Of a stretch of 64,000 nt of DNA, positions 25,569 through 34,043 are shown in pieces. Position numbers and translations under genes: made by a program. A model generated the notes under the pieces. The model ran no database searches, was not told the origin of the DNA, and worked only from the letters and a program-made list of their open reading frames with translations. Within the stretch, counting starts at the first letter, position 1. Every line of letters begins with the position of its first letter. Source of the DNA: Terriglobia bacterium (GTDB lineage Bacteria; Acidobacteriota; Thermoanaerobaculia; Thermoanaerobaculales; Thermoanaerobaculaceae); assembly GCA_020073245.1 (NCBI GenBank), contig JAIQFQ010000002.1:1-64000 (forward strand). Direction: 5' to 3'.

Positions 25569-26594
25569 ATGAAACTCGTATTCCTCGGATTCGGAACGGT
25601 GGGGCAGGGGCTCGCGGAGCTGCTGCTCGCCAAACGCGACGAGCTGAAGAAACGGTACGGCTTCGACTGGACGGTGACCGGGATCGCCGACACGCTCAAG
25701 GGGACCGCCTACGACAAGGATGGGATCGACCTCGCGAAGGCGCTGGCGCTGGCCGCCAAGGGCGAATCGCTGGCCTCCCTCGACCATGGCGGCAAGGGGT
25801 GGGACGGGCTCGCGATGGCGAAGCACGCCGACGCCGACGTGCTGCTCGAGGCGACCTACACCGACATCAAGACCGGCGAGCCGGCCACCAGCCACATCCG
25901 GGCGGCGCTGGAGCGCGGCGTGCACGTAGTGACGACCAACAAAGGCCCGCTCGCGCTCCACTACCGGGAGCTTGCGGATCTCGCCGCGAAGCGCAAGGCC
26001 GAGTTCCTGTTCGAGGGCACCGTGATGAGCGGCACGCCGGTGCTCAACCTCGTCCGCGAGACGCTGGCCGGCGCCGAGATCGTCGAGATGCAGGGGATCC
26101 TCAACGGCACGACGAACTACATCCTCACGCGGATGGAGGAAGGGCTGACGTACGAGGAGGCGCTCAAGAAGGCGCAGGAGCTGGGGTACGCGGAGGCGGT
26201 CCCCGACGCCGACGTGCTCGGGTGGGACGCGCTCGCGAAGGTGACGATCCTCGCCAACGTGGTGTTTGGCGCCTCCCTGGAGCCGACCGAGAGCCCGTGC
26301 GAGGGGATCACGAAGATTACTGCGGCCGACATCGCGAAGGCGAAGGCCGCCGGCAAGAGGTACAAGCTGATCGGGCGCGTGTGGCGGGAGGGCGGAGCCG
26401 TGAAGGCCGCCGTTGCGCCGCGCCTAGTTGATCTCTCCCAGCCGCTCGCGGGCGTGATGGGCGCAACCAACGCGGTGGCGATCAAGACCGACGCGCTCGG
26501 CGAGGTCACGATCGTCGGCCCGGGCGCCGGGCGGGCGCAGACCGGCTTCTCGATGCTCACCGACCTGATCCACATCGTGCGGAGGCGCTCATGA
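25569..26594 (+). CDS. hom: Homoserine dehydrogenase (no ACT domain)
   Basis: 341 residues. It reduces aspartate semialdehyde to homoserine, the branch point to methionine and threonine. The Rossmann motif FLGFGTVGQG is at 5-14. VVTTNKGPLA, the substrate-loop signature ILNGTTNYILTRM, and DADVLGWDALAKVTILANVVFG are all present and diagnostic. The protein ends after the catalytic domain, so feedback by threonine through an ACT domain is not expected. The AGGGAGG ribosome site precedes the ATG by about 5 nt. It lies downstream of the O-acetylhomoserine sulfhydrylase-like gene and overlaps the aldehyde dehydrogenase start by 4 bp (ATGA). Confidence 0.94.
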   Translation: MKLVFLGFGTVGQGLAELLLAKRDELKKRYGFDWTVTGIADTLKGTAYDKDGIDLAKALALAAKGESLASLDHGGKGWDGLAMAKHADADVLLEATYTDIKTGEPATSHIRAALERGVHVVTTNKGPLALHYRELADLAAKRKAEFLFEGTVMSGTPVLNLVRETLAGAEIVEMQGILNGTTNYILTRMEEGLTYEEALKKAQELGYAEAVPDADVLGWDALAKVTILANVVFGASLEPTESPCEGITKITAADIAKAKAAGKRYKLIGRVWREGGAVKAAVAPRLVDLSQPLAGVMGATNAVAIKTDALGEVTIVGPGAGRAQTGFSMLTDLIHIVRRRS

Positions 26595-28012
26595 AGATGC
26601 TCCTCGCGGGAGAGTGGGTGGACCGCGACAAGACGATCGAGGTGCGCGATCCGTTCGACAACTCCCTGATCGATGCCGTGCCGCGCGCCTCCTCGGCCGA
26701 CGTCGAGACCGCGCTCGCGGCGGCCGTGAAGGGGTTCGAAGTCGCCCGCAGGATGACCGTCTACGACCGCGCCCAGGTGCTGTTCAAGACGGCGGCGATC
26801 GTGCAGGGCAAGCTCGAAGAGTTCGCCGTCACGATCGCGCGCGAGGGCTCCAAGACCATTCGCGAGGCGCGCAAGGAGGCGCGGCGCTGCGTCAACACGC
26901 TGACGATCTCCGCGGAGGAGGCCAAGCGCATCCAGGGCGAGACGATCCCGTTCGACTCCTTCCCGGGCGGCGAGAAGCGCGTCGGCTACTACCAGCGCGT
27001 GCCGATCGGCGTCGTGCTCGCGATCACCCCGTTCAACGACCCGCTCAACCTGGTGGCGCACAAGCTCGGACCCGCGGTCGCCGCCGGCAACTCGGTGATC
27101 CTCAAGCCCGCCACCGTGACGCCGCTCTCGGCGCTCAAGCTGACCGAGGCGTTCGTGGAGGCCGGCCTGCCTCCGCTCGTGCTGCAGACCATCACCGGAC
27201 ACGGCGCCGAGATCGGCGACCTGCTCTCGAAGGACGGCCGCGTGCGGATGATCTCGTTCACGGGCGGGCTCGAGGCCGGGCAGCGCATCACCACGCTGGC
27301 CGGGATCAAGAAGATCGGGATGGAGCTCGGCTCCAACTCGCCGGTGATCGTGTGGAAGGACGCCGACATCCGGTGGGCGGCCGAGAGCTGCGTGTCGGGA
27401 GCGTTCTGGGCAGCAGGCCAGAACTGCATCGGCGTCCAGCGCATTTACGTCCACAGGGATGTCTACGCCCCGTTCCGCGATGGCATGGTGGAGTTCACCG
27501 CGAGGTACCGGATCGGCGACAAGATGAAGGAAGAGACGGACATGGGGCCGATGATCACCGAGGGCGAGGCCAAGCGCGTCGAGCGCTGGGTGGCCGAGGC
27601 GAAGCAGGCCGGCGCCAAGGTGCTGATCGGCGGCGGCCGCACGGGCGCACTGATGCAGCCCACGGTGCTCGAGAACGTCCCCAAGACCGCCACGATCCAC
27701 CACTCCGAGGTGTTCGGACCGACCGTGAACCTCTACCCCGTCGCCACCGTCGAGGAGGCGCTCGCCGAGGCGAACTCGCTGCCGTTCGGCCTGCACGCGG
27801 CGCTGTTCAGTCGCGACGTGGACACCTCGTTCAGGCTCGCGCTCGGCCTCGACGCCGGCGGAATCATGGTGAACGACTCCACCGACTACCGGCTCGACTC
27901 GATGCCGTTCGGCGGGATCAAGAACTCGGGGCTGGGGCGGGAGGGGATCAAGTTCTCGTTGCAGGAGATGACGGAGCCCAAGGTCATCTGCTGGTACTTG
28001 CCGACGATGTAG
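26591..28012 (+). CDS. NAD(P)-dependent aldehyde dehydrogenase
   Basis: 473 residues, complete ALDH fold. Catalytic Cys279 is in GQNCIGVQR, general base Glu245 in MELGSNSP, Asn149 in TPFNDPLN, and the cofactor Lys in VILKPATVTP; the late EVFGPTVNLYPV, PFGGIKNSGLG and EMTEPK motifs are intact. It is most like the lactaldehyde / non-phosphorylating glyceraldehyde-3-phosphate group; the substrate cannot be fixed by reading. Its start overlaps the hom stop (ATGA), which implies coupled translation. A role on aspartate semialdehyde or another semialdehyde of the same pathway is an attractive but untested inference. Heptad site B follows the stop. Confidence 0.9.
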   Translation: MKMLLAGEWVDRDKTIEVRDPFDNSLIDAVPRASSADVETALAAAVKGFEVARRMTVYDRAQVLFKTAAIVQGKLEEFAVTIAREGSKTIREARKEARRCVNTLTISAEEAKRIQGETIPFDSFPGGEKRVGYYQRVPIGVVLAITPFNDPLNLVAHKLGPAVAAGNSVILKPATVTPLSALKLTEAFVEAGLPPLVLQTITGHGAEIGDLLSKDGRVRMISFTGGLEAGQRITTLAGIKKIGMELGSNSPVIVWKDADIRWAAESCVSGAFWAAGQNCIGVQRIYVHRDVYAPFRDGMVEFTARYRIGDKMKEETDMGPMITEGEAKRVERWVAEAKQAGAKVLIGGGRTGALMQPTVLENVPKTATIHHSEVFGPTVNLYPVATVEEALAEANSLPFGLHAALFSRDVDTSFRLALGLDAGGIMVNDSTDYRLDSMPFGGIKNSGLGREGIKFSLQEMTEPKVICWYLPTM

Positions 28013-28048
28013 AGCCTGCAGTTCGGGCGCTGCCGATTGCGGACCGGC

Positions 28049-28156
28049 GAGGAGGCGAGAGGGAAGAAGGGAGACGGAAGAAGGAAGACACGAAGTCCGG
28101 GCGCGTGTCGTGCCTTTCCTCTGCCTTCTCACCTCTTCCTTCTTCCTCGTCTTCAC
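28049..28156. repeat. Heptad repeat site B (inverted purine/pyrimidine tracts)
   Basis: A purine tract with 7-nt periodicity (units such as GAGGGAA, GAAGGGA, GACGGAA, GAAGGAA) runs 28049-28094. After a 15-nt GC-rich centre, a pyrimidine tract (TGCCTTT, CTTCTCA, CCTCTTC, CTTCTTC) runs 28110-28156 and is roughly its reverse complement. It fills the gap between the convergent ALDH and CPBP genes and could end transcription from both sides. Confidence 0.75.
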
Positions 28157-28226
28157 GCGGCGCGGCTTCACGCAACAGCCAACGGCCGTTCGTGTTTCGT
28201 CCTTTCCGGACACCGGACCACTGTTT

Positions 28227-28925
28227 CTACGAATTCCAGCCGAAATACAAAACGACGATGGCGAACGTGTCGATGAGGCCGTGCGCGAGGATCGTGGTCC
28301 ACAGGTTCCGGCCCGACAGGAGGTACGCCGTTCCCAGGATCAAACCGGCGACCCCCGAGTCCACGATGCCGGCCGGGCCCTTGTAGAAGTGCCCGTAGCC
28401 GAAAAGCACTGAGGCGAGGACCACCGCGCCCCAGTAGGCGGCGGCCGACCGCCTCCCGAGGTCCGCGGCGCGACCGAGAAGGTAGCCTCGATACGAGATC
28501 TCCTCGCCGAACGCCGCGAACGTCCAAACGAGGAGCAGCCCTTTGAGGGCCGACTCGAGATTGCCGGTGATCCCGCCAGCCAAGAAGGAGGGTAGCTTTG
28601 CCGGCGGCCAGATCAGGCTGGTGAGAGGGTCGATAACGAGCTCGCCCAGGACGATCCTGAGCGCTGCCGCCGCGAGCGCGATGAGAACGATGCGAACCCA
28701 GGATGCAGGCCGCTTGAACCCCATCGCGGACCAACCCCCTTCGCGCAGTCGAAACGACAGCAGGCCAAGAACGAAAAGGATAGGAACCTCGTTGGGGACG
28801 ACGTGGAAGACGTTGTGGCCGATCACGATTCCCGCGCCGATCAGGAGCTCGAGTGCACTCACGAGACGGGACTCTCTCCAGCGTGCGTGCGGGTCTCGGT
28901 CCCTGAGGGTCTGCGAGGCAGCCAT
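28227..28925 (-). CDS. CPBP-family intramembrane glutamic/metalloprotease
   Basis: 232 residues, about seven to eight hydrophobic helices. All three conserved CPBP (Abi/Rce1-like) motifs are present: FGEEISYRGYLLGR, FGYGHFYKGPAG and LAHGLIDTFAI, which supply the Glu pair and His residues of the membrane-embedded active site. Family members process prenylated or other membrane peptides, or act in bacteriocin self-immunity; nothing nearby identifies the substrate. It is transcribed alone on the minus strand and converges on the ALDH gene across heptad site B. The 97 bp between it and the thiamine-binding gene show nothing. Confidence 0.87.
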   Translation of the reverse strand: MAASQTLRDRDPHARWRESRLVSALELLIGAGIVIGHNVFHVVPNEVPILFVLGLLSFRLREGGWSAMGFKRPASWVRIVLIALAAAALRIVLGELVIDPLTSLIWPPAKLPSFLAGGITGNLESALKGLLLVWTFAAFGEEISYRGYLLGRAADLGRRSAAAYWGAVVLASVLFGYGHFYKGPAGIVDSGVAGLILGTAYLLSGRNLWTTILAHGLIDTFAIVVLYFGWNS

Positions 28926-29022
28926 TGTTGCCGTCGTCTACGAGCCTGCGCAAGACCTGGTTTCTCACCGGCGGCAGCGGCCGAGCGTGCGCCGGGCCGC
29001 GCTTGCTCAGCCCGGAATCGAG

Positions 29023-29331
29023 TCAGGTCTTCAGCTTACGACCGAGAGTCGCCTCCACCCTCTCGACCTTGGCGGTCAGGCGCCCGGAGGCGCCGCGGCG
29101 CCAGTCGCCTTTCAAGGAGATGCTGATCCGCCCGCAGTCGGAGGCCATGCGCTCGAAGCAGGCCTTCACGACGGCCATGACCTCGTCCCATTCGCCCTCG
29201 AGGCAGGTGCCCATCGGGCCTAACCTATAGGGGAGTCCGGACTTGTCGATGATATCGAGGGACCGAGAGACCCATGGTGAGACGCTTGCCCCCTTGTCCA
29301 GCGGAGTCAGAGAAAACTCTGCCAGCAACAC
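29023..29331 (-). CDS. MTH1187-family thiamine-binding protein
   Basis: 102 residues of the YqgV/MTH1187 family, small ferredoxin-like proteins reported to bind thiamine. The N-terminal MLLAEFSLTPLDKG and the central SGLPYRLGPMGTCLEGEWDEVM are characteristic, and the length matches. It is probably cytoplasmic. No TPP riboswitch-like sequence is seen in the upstream 150 bp, and no thiamine biosynthesis gene is adjacent. It diverges from the M23 peptidase gene. Confidence 0.85.
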   Translation of the reverse strand: MLLAEFSLTPLDKGASVSPWVSRSLDIIDKSGLPYRLGPMGTCLEGEWDEVMAVVKACFERMASDCGRISISLKGDWRRGASGRLTAKVERVEATLGRKLKT

Positions 29332-29429
29332 GGTTCACCTCCGCGCGTGGAACGGGGTCGCGGGCGGGAGTTTTCGCGAACCCGATCGTTCAGTATTTTC
29401 AAACAGTTACCTCGCTGTGATACGTAACC

Positions 29430-29459
29430 TTGACACAGGTGAAAGTGGTGTGGCACGAT
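29430..29459 (+). promoter_or_regulatory. Candidate sigma-70-type promoter of the M23 peptidase gene
   Basis: A perfect -35 TTGACA (29430-29435) is followed after 18 nt by CACGAT (29454-29459), a weak -10. It lies about 75 nt upstream of the chosen start and in an AT-richer patch than its surroundings. Confidence 0.4.
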
Positions 29460-29534
29460 CATAAGTCACGGTAAGGCCAGCCGGGACTCGTGCGCCGGCT
29501 CGATGTCATGTCGTTCTTGAAGGAGGTGCGAGGC

Positions 29535-30413
29535 GTGGCTGAGAAGCGACACAGCACCATCATCATCGTTCCTCACGCCCACGGCAAGGTCTTCAAGATC
29601 CAGCTTTCGCGCATGCTCCTCAGGACCTTGGCTTTCCTCGGCATTGGGATCGCGATCCTCTCCGTGGTCTCGGTCGTTGCGTCCGGCAACTTCCTCCGGC
29701 AGCGAGCCCTCTTCCGCACCCTCCAGAGCGAGAACAAGCAACTCAAGGGCAACAACCAGCGCCTCGCGCAGACCCTGACCCAGGTCCAGGCGAGACTGAC
29801 GCAGTTCGAGCAGCGGACCAAGGCGCTCGCGATCGCGGCCGGCGTGGCCAACCTGTTCTCCGACGCCAGCGGTGCAACCCCCGGCGGTGTCGGCAGCGGC
29901 GGCCCGTTGACCAGGATGGCGGCCGAGCCGGAGGCGCTCGTGCGGCGGCAAGAGCAGCTCGACCAGGCGCTCGCCAAGGTTGAAAAGCGCCTCTCCGACC
30001 AGGCTCTTGTCATCTCGCACACGCCCGTGGTGGCCCCCGTGGTGGGTGTGATCACGGACGGGTTCGGGCCACGGATCGACCCCGTGACGCACCAACCGGC
30101 GTTCCACGATGGCCTCGACATCTCCGTGGCGTTCGGCACGGAGGTTTCGGCTCCCGCGGACGGGATCGTCACGTACGCCGACCGGGACAGCGGTTACGGC
30201 AGGCTGCTCAAGATCAACCACGGTTACGGCTACACCACGATGTACGGACACCTCGACCGATTCCTCGTCAAGGAGGGCGCAAAGGTCATGCGTGGCCAGC
30301 CGATCGGCAAGGTTGGGATGTCCGGGCGCACCACGGGGCCCCACCTCCACTACGAGGTCTGGAAAGACGGTGAGAAGCAGAACCCGCTCTACTACATCCT
30401 CGACGCATACTGA
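29535..30413 (+). CDS. Membrane-anchored M23 family metallopeptidase
   Basis: 292 residues from GTG 29535, chosen because AGGAGG lies 8 nt upstream; in-frame GTG and ATG codons at 29490 and 29508 have no ribosome site. A short cytoplasmic N-terminus is followed by one transmembrane helix (about 31-52), then a coiled coil (about 58-100), a Gly/Pro linker and a second helical stretch. The LytM/M23 domain fills the last 115 residues: FHDGLDISV (HxxxD), YGHLDRF, and GPHLHYEVW (HxH), so the zinc ligands are intact. The protein should cut peptidoglycan cross-links or activate amidases in the periplasm. The next gene starts 24 bp downstream. Confidence 0.9.
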   Translation: MAEKRHSTIIIVPHAHGKVFKIQLSRMLLRTLAFLGIGIAILSVVSVVASGNFLRQRALFRTLQSENKQLKGNNQRLAQTLTQVQARLTQFEQRTKALAIAAGVANLFSDASGATPGGVGSGGPLTRMAAEPEALVRRQEQLDQALAKVEKRLSDQALVISHTPVVAPVVGVITDGFGPRIDPVTHQPAFHDGLDISVAFGTEVSAPADGIVTYADRDSGYGRLLKINHGYGYTTMYGHLDRFLVKEGAKVMRGQPIGKVGMSGRTTGPHLHYEVWKDGEKQNPLYYILDAY

Positions 30414-30436
30414 TCGAAGCAGCTGACGAGCACGAG

Positions 30437-30859
30437 ATGGCTTCTCAGCGGGAGCCGACGATAGGTGTGCGGCTTTGGCCGCAGGTCTACACGATCGCTC
30501 GCCTGCGCTCGGTCCCGCACCCCTTCCCGACGCTGTCGTCTGGAGGGCCGCCGGTCGCGCTGATCGCCGGCCACGATGAGGTGAGCCTGCTGGCCCCCGA
30601 GGAGATCGTGCGGGAGTACGCCGCGATTACCGAACGGGTATCCACCGGGTGGCGCGCCTTGACGTTGGAGGCGGTCTTCCCGCCCGGCACGGTGGGCCTC
30701 CTCGCGGTGGCGGGCCGGGTGCTTGCCGACGTCGGCGTCCCGGTCATGGTGTTCTCGAGCCACGATACGGACCATTTCCTGGTGCCCGCAGATGCGCTCG
30801 GCCGTGCGCTCGCCGCGCTCAACCAGGCCCGTCTCGAGCGTTTTCTGGCGCCCGTCTAG
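30437..30859 (+). CDS. ACT-domain-containing protein
   Basis: 140 residues, small cytoplasmic protein. The stretch PVALIAGHDEVSLLAPEE followed by WRALTLEAVFPPGTVGLLAVAGRVLADVGVPVMVFSS (broken here only for reading) has the beta-alpha pattern of the CASTOR/ACT_7 group, and DTDHFLVPADALGRALAAL closes the second ACT-like unit. Such proteins bind amino acids and serve as allosteric sensors. No partner enzyme is adjacent: the M23 gene ends 24 bp upstream and the exporter operon begins 72 bp downstream. Confidence 0.75.
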   Translation: MASQREPTIGVRLWPQVYTIARLRSVPHPFPTLSSGGPPVALIAGHDEVSLLAPEEIVREYAAITERVSTGWRALTLEAVFPPGTVGLLAVAGRVLADVGVPVMVFSSHDTDHFLVPADALGRALAALNQARLERFLAPV

Positions 30860-30931
30860 TTCTCCCACTGTTGCTCCAGAACCTTGCTTCGCCGCTGAAC
30901 GTATTGCTAAGTGTCGAATTTGGAGGCTGTC

Positions 30932-32125
30932 ATGACGGCGAAACGGAAGCGCTGGATGGTGGTGACGGCAGTTGCCGTCGTGGCGGTCGGAACGACGGTG
31001 GCCCTGGCCTCGCGGTCGAAGAGCACGATCCCCGGGAAGGACGATACCCCCGTCGCGAAGGCCGCGATCGCCGACGTGCAGGTCGAGGTGCTCGAGGTCG
31101 GCACGGTCCAGCCCGAGGTCAAGGTGGACGTCAAGTCGGCGCTCTCCGGCAAGGTGGTCGAGCTCCCGGTTCGCGAGGGCGACGTGGTCAAGAAGGGCCA
31201 GCTCCTCGCGGCCATCGAGCCTGACGTCAACCAGGCCCAGACGCTGGCCGGCGTTCGCAGGAGCGTGAACCAGGCCGAGATCGACTACGCCGACGCCGAG
31301 AAGGACTACCGCGCGAAGCAAGAGCTGCTCAGAGACGGCCTGATCTCCGTGGAGCTCCACCGCGCGTCGGAAACCAGGTACAAGTCCGCCAAGGAAGTGC
31401 TCGACGCGGCACAGGAGAAGGCCGCGATCATGACTTCTTCGGGAGTGCCGGTCAGCACCTCCCCCAGCCAGAGGATCAACATCACCGCGCCGATGGACGG
31501 GGTCGTGATCACGCGCCAGGTCGAGCTCGGCGAGGCCGTGACCGGCGCCGGGTCGTTCAACGCCGGCACGGTGATTGCGACCGTGGCCGACCTCGGCACG
31601 ATGCTCGTGAAGGCCGGCGTCAACGAGGTGGACATCGGCAAGATTCACCTCGGCGCCCCCGTGACTGTCACCCTCGACGCCTACCCCAAGGTCCGCTTCC
31701 CCGCCAAGGTCTCCCGTATCGCCCCGGCGGCGCGGCTGGACAATCAGGTGAAGGTGTTCGACGTGGAGGTCTCGCTCGACTCCCAGGGCAAGGAGCTGCG
31801 CACCGGCATGACCGCCAACGTCTCGATCAAGGGAGAGAAGGCGGCCAAGGTGCTCTCGGTGCCCGTGGAGTCGGTGTTCCACCGCGAGGACGGGGAAATC
31901 GTGTACGTCAAGAAGACGGCGCTACCTTCCGGGGACGGCAAGGCGGCCACCCCGAAGGCGACTCCAGACCCGCGCGAGGCCTGGAAGCAGAAGTTCGAGG
32001 AGCGCAAGGTCGAGAGCGGGATCGCGTCGCTGGCCCAGGTCCAGATCATCTCGGGCCTCAAGCTCGGCGACGAGGTCGCGCTCGAGGATCCGACCAGGCC
32101 GAAGAAGAAGGAGGGCCAGCAGTGA
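30932..32125 (+). CDS. MacA-type periplasmic adaptor of an ABC exporter
   Basis: 397 residues from ATG 30932, which follows GGAGG by about 6 nt; a GTG 21 nt upstream is less likely. One N-terminal membrane helix anchors it in the periplasm. The membrane-fusion-protein domains are in order: lipoyl half (VDVKSALSGKVVELPVREGDVVKKGQLLA), an alpha-helical hairpin (QAQTLAGVRRS...AAQEKAAI), the second lipoyl half (ITAPMDGVVITRQVELGEAV) and beta-barrel domains. The C-terminus is Lys-rich. It heads a tightly overlapping operon with an ATPase and two permeases. Members of the family export peptides, lipids or macrolides through an outer-membrane partner, which is not encoded here. Confidence 0.9.
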   Translation: MTAKRKRWMVVTAVAVVAVGTTVALASRSKSTIPGKDDTPVAKAAIADVQVEVLEVGTVQPEVKVDVKSALSGKVVELPVREGDVVKKGQLLAAIEPDVNQAQTLAGVRRSVNQAEIDYADAEKDYRAKQELLRDGLISVELHRASETRYKSAKEVLDAAQEKAAIMTSSGVPVSTSPSQRINITAPMDGVVITRQVELGEAVTGAGSFNAGTVIATVADLGTMLVKAGVNEVDIGKIHLGAPVTVTLDAYPKVRFPAKVSRIAPAARLDNQVKVFDVEVSLDSQGKELRTGMTANVSIKGEKAAKVLSVPVESVFHREDGEIVYVKKTALPSGDGKAATPKATPDPREAWKQKFEERKVESGIASLAQVQIISGLKLGDEVALEDPTRPKKKEGQQ

Positions 32126-32814
32126 GCGAGCCGCTCCTTAACCTGGCCGGCGTGTGGAAGACCTACGACGCCGGCGACCTCGCGGTGCACGCGCTGCGCG
32201 GCGTGGACCTGGTGGTCGAGCGCGGCGAGTACCTCGCGATCATGGGGCCGTCGGGATCGGGGAAGTCCACGCTCATGCACATCCTGGGCTGCCTGGACAC
32301 GCCGACGAAGGGCAGCTACCTGCTCGCAGGTGAGGAGGTCGCGAACCTCGCGCGCGGGCGCCTGGCCGAGCTGCGCAACAAATTCATCGGGTTCGTCTTC
32401 CAGGCGTTCAACCTGCTCCCACGGGCAAGCGTGCTGCGCAACGTCGAGCTGCCACTGCTGTACGGCGGCCTCGGCCGCGAGGAGCGCCTCGCCCGAACAC
32501 GCCAGATCCTCGCCCGTGTCGGCCTCGCGGAGCGCGGCCACAGCCGCCCGAACCAGCTCTCGGGTGGGCAGCGCCAGAGGGCGGCGATCGCCCGCGCGCT
32601 GGTGACCGATCCGGCCCTGCTGCTGGCCGACGAGCCCACCGGCAACCTCGACCAGGCGACCGGCGCCGAGGTGATGCAGCTGTTCGACGAGCTGAACCGG
32701 GCCGGCCAGACCGTGATCCTGGTGACTCACGATCCAGCGGTGGCAGCGCACGCCAAGCGGACGGTGCGCATCGTGGACGGTCTGGTCGAGCAAGCCGAGA
32801 AGGTGGCGGCGTGA
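32122..32814 (+). CDS. ABC exporter ATPase (MacB/LolD type)
   Basis: 230 residues, start GTG overlapping the adaptor stop by 4 bp (GTGA). Walker A GPSGSGKST is near residue 37, the Q-loop is FVFQAFNLLPRASVLRNVELP, the ABC signature LSGGQRQRAAIARAL, Walker B LLLADEPTGNLD, and the switch His is in VILVTHDPA. This is the stand-alone ATPase of a split MacB-type system. It powers lipoprotein or small-molecule release by the two FtsX-like permeases encoded next. Confidence 0.95.
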   Translation: MSEPLLNLAGVWKTYDAGDLAVHALRGVDLVVERGEYLAIMGPSGSGKSTLMHILGCLDTPTKGSYLLAGEEVANLARGRLAELRNKFIGFVFQAFNLLPRASVLRNVELPLLYGGLGREERLARTRQILARVGLAERGHSRPNQLSGGQRQRAAIARALVTDPALLLADEPTGNLDQATGAEVMQLFDELNRAGQTVILVTHDPAVAAHAKRTVRIVDGLVEQAEKVAA

Positions 32815-34043
32815 ACCTGCTCTCGGCCGTGGCCGACGGCTTCGTGGAGGTCCGCGCCCACGCCGGCCGGACCGTCCTCCAGACGCTCGGGGTCGTGCTC
32901 GGCGTCGCCTCGGTCGTGAGCTCGATGGGCCTGTTCGCCGGGGGCCGCGCCCAGAGCATGAAGTACTACTCGCAGTCGGGCGGCGTCCTCAAGGTCACGG
33001 TGTGGCCGCAGGACGTGAAGACTGTCACCGCGACCGCCCGCGAGCGCGCCAGCCGCGGCCTGACGGTCGACGACCTGGAGGCGATCAAGGCGAGCGTGCC
33101 GGGGTTCGATCTCATCGAGCCGGTGATGACCCGCGATCTGCAGATCCGAACCGCGACCCTGACGCGCCAGTACGAGGTGAGCGGCGTGGGGCCGACCTAC
33201 GGGGCGCTGCAGGAGCTCGTGGTGGACAGCGGCCGGTTCATCAGCCAGAACGACGTCGCCAGTCGCGAGGCCGTGTGCGTGCTGGGCGCCAACCGCGCCC
33301 GCGACTTCTTCGGCACGCTCGACCCGGTCGGCCAGAAGATCCGGCTCGGCGACCACCTTTACACCGTCGTCGGCAGGCTGTCGTACCGCGAGTTCTACTG
33401 GAACAAGCACGAGAACTGGAACTCCCTCGACTGGATGAACGACTTCATCATCGTCCCGGTCACGACCCTGCAGGCCCGCGAGTCCGGCGCCAGCGAGAGG
33501 AAAATCGGCGCCCTTGCCCTCCGGCTGGTGGACCGCCCGGCGGCGGAAACGGCGCTGCCGGCACTGCGCCGGATCCTCCTGCGGAGGCACGGCGTGGAGG
33601 ACTTCCACGTCTACGCTCGTTACGAGCGCATGCAGGAGATGGACCGGGAGAACCAGGTCTACGACCTGACGTTCAAGGCGGTGGGCCTTATCTCGCTGAT
33701 CGTGGGCGCGATCGTCGTAGCGAACATCCTGATGGCATCGTTTCGCGAGCGCGTGTGCGAGATCGGCGTCCGCAAGGCCGTGGGCGCCAAGGGGTGGCAC
33801 ATCGCCGTCCAGTTCCTGGTCGAGAGCGTGGTGGTGAGCGGCATCGGAGGGGCGCTCGGGCTCACGCTCGGCGTCGGGTTCGTGCACGTCATCGCGTGGC
33901 TTCTCGAACAGTACGCCGTGCTCACGCCCGGGATGATCGTCGCGGCGGTCTCTTGCGCCTGCGGCGTCGGCGTGATCTCTGGCTTCATCCCCGCGATCGT
34001 GGCCGCCCGCCTCGATCCGGTCGTGGCGCTCCGCTATGAGTAA
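32811..34043 (+). CDS. FtsX-like ABC permease 1 of the exporter operon
   Basis: 410 residues, GTG start overlapping the ATPase stop by 4 bp. Topology is that of MacB/LolC: one helix (about 17-40), a large periplasmic MacB_PCD domain (about 40-275) and three C-terminal helices. The FtsX box reads ASFRERVCEIGVRKAVGAKGWHI (in two parts: FRERVCEIGVRKA and VGAKGWHI), and the end is IPAIVAARLDPVVALRYE. It differs enough from permease 2 to suggest a heterodimer. Confidence 0.92.
   Translation: MNLLSAVADGFVEVRAHAGRTVLQTLGVVLGVASVVSSMGLFAGGRAQSMKYYSQSGGVLKVTVWPQDVKTVTATARERASRGLTVDDLEAIKASVPGFDLIEPVMTRDLQIRTATLTRQYEVSGVGPTYGALQELVVDSGRFISQNDVASREAVCVLGANRARDFFGTLDPVGQKIRLGDHLYTVVGRLSYREFYWNKHENWNSLDWMNDFIIVPVTTLQARESGASERKIGALALRLVDRPAAETALPALRRILLRRHGVEDFHVYARYERMQEMDRENQVYDLTFKAVGLISLIVGAIVVANILMASFRERVCEIGVRKAVGAKGWHIAVQFLVESVVVSGIGGALGLTLGVGFVHVIAWLLEQYAVLTPGMIVAAVSCACGVGVISGFIPAIVAARLDPVVALRYE

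Noticed and set aside
26117-28213. Long minus-strand frame opposite hom and the aldehyde dehydrogenase
   Set aside because: Both plus-strand genes have complete active sites; the antisense peptide has no family character.
29332-29534. Possible TPP riboswitch before the thiamine-binding protein
   Set aside because: No CTGAGA...ACCTGA-like core was found on the minus strand.
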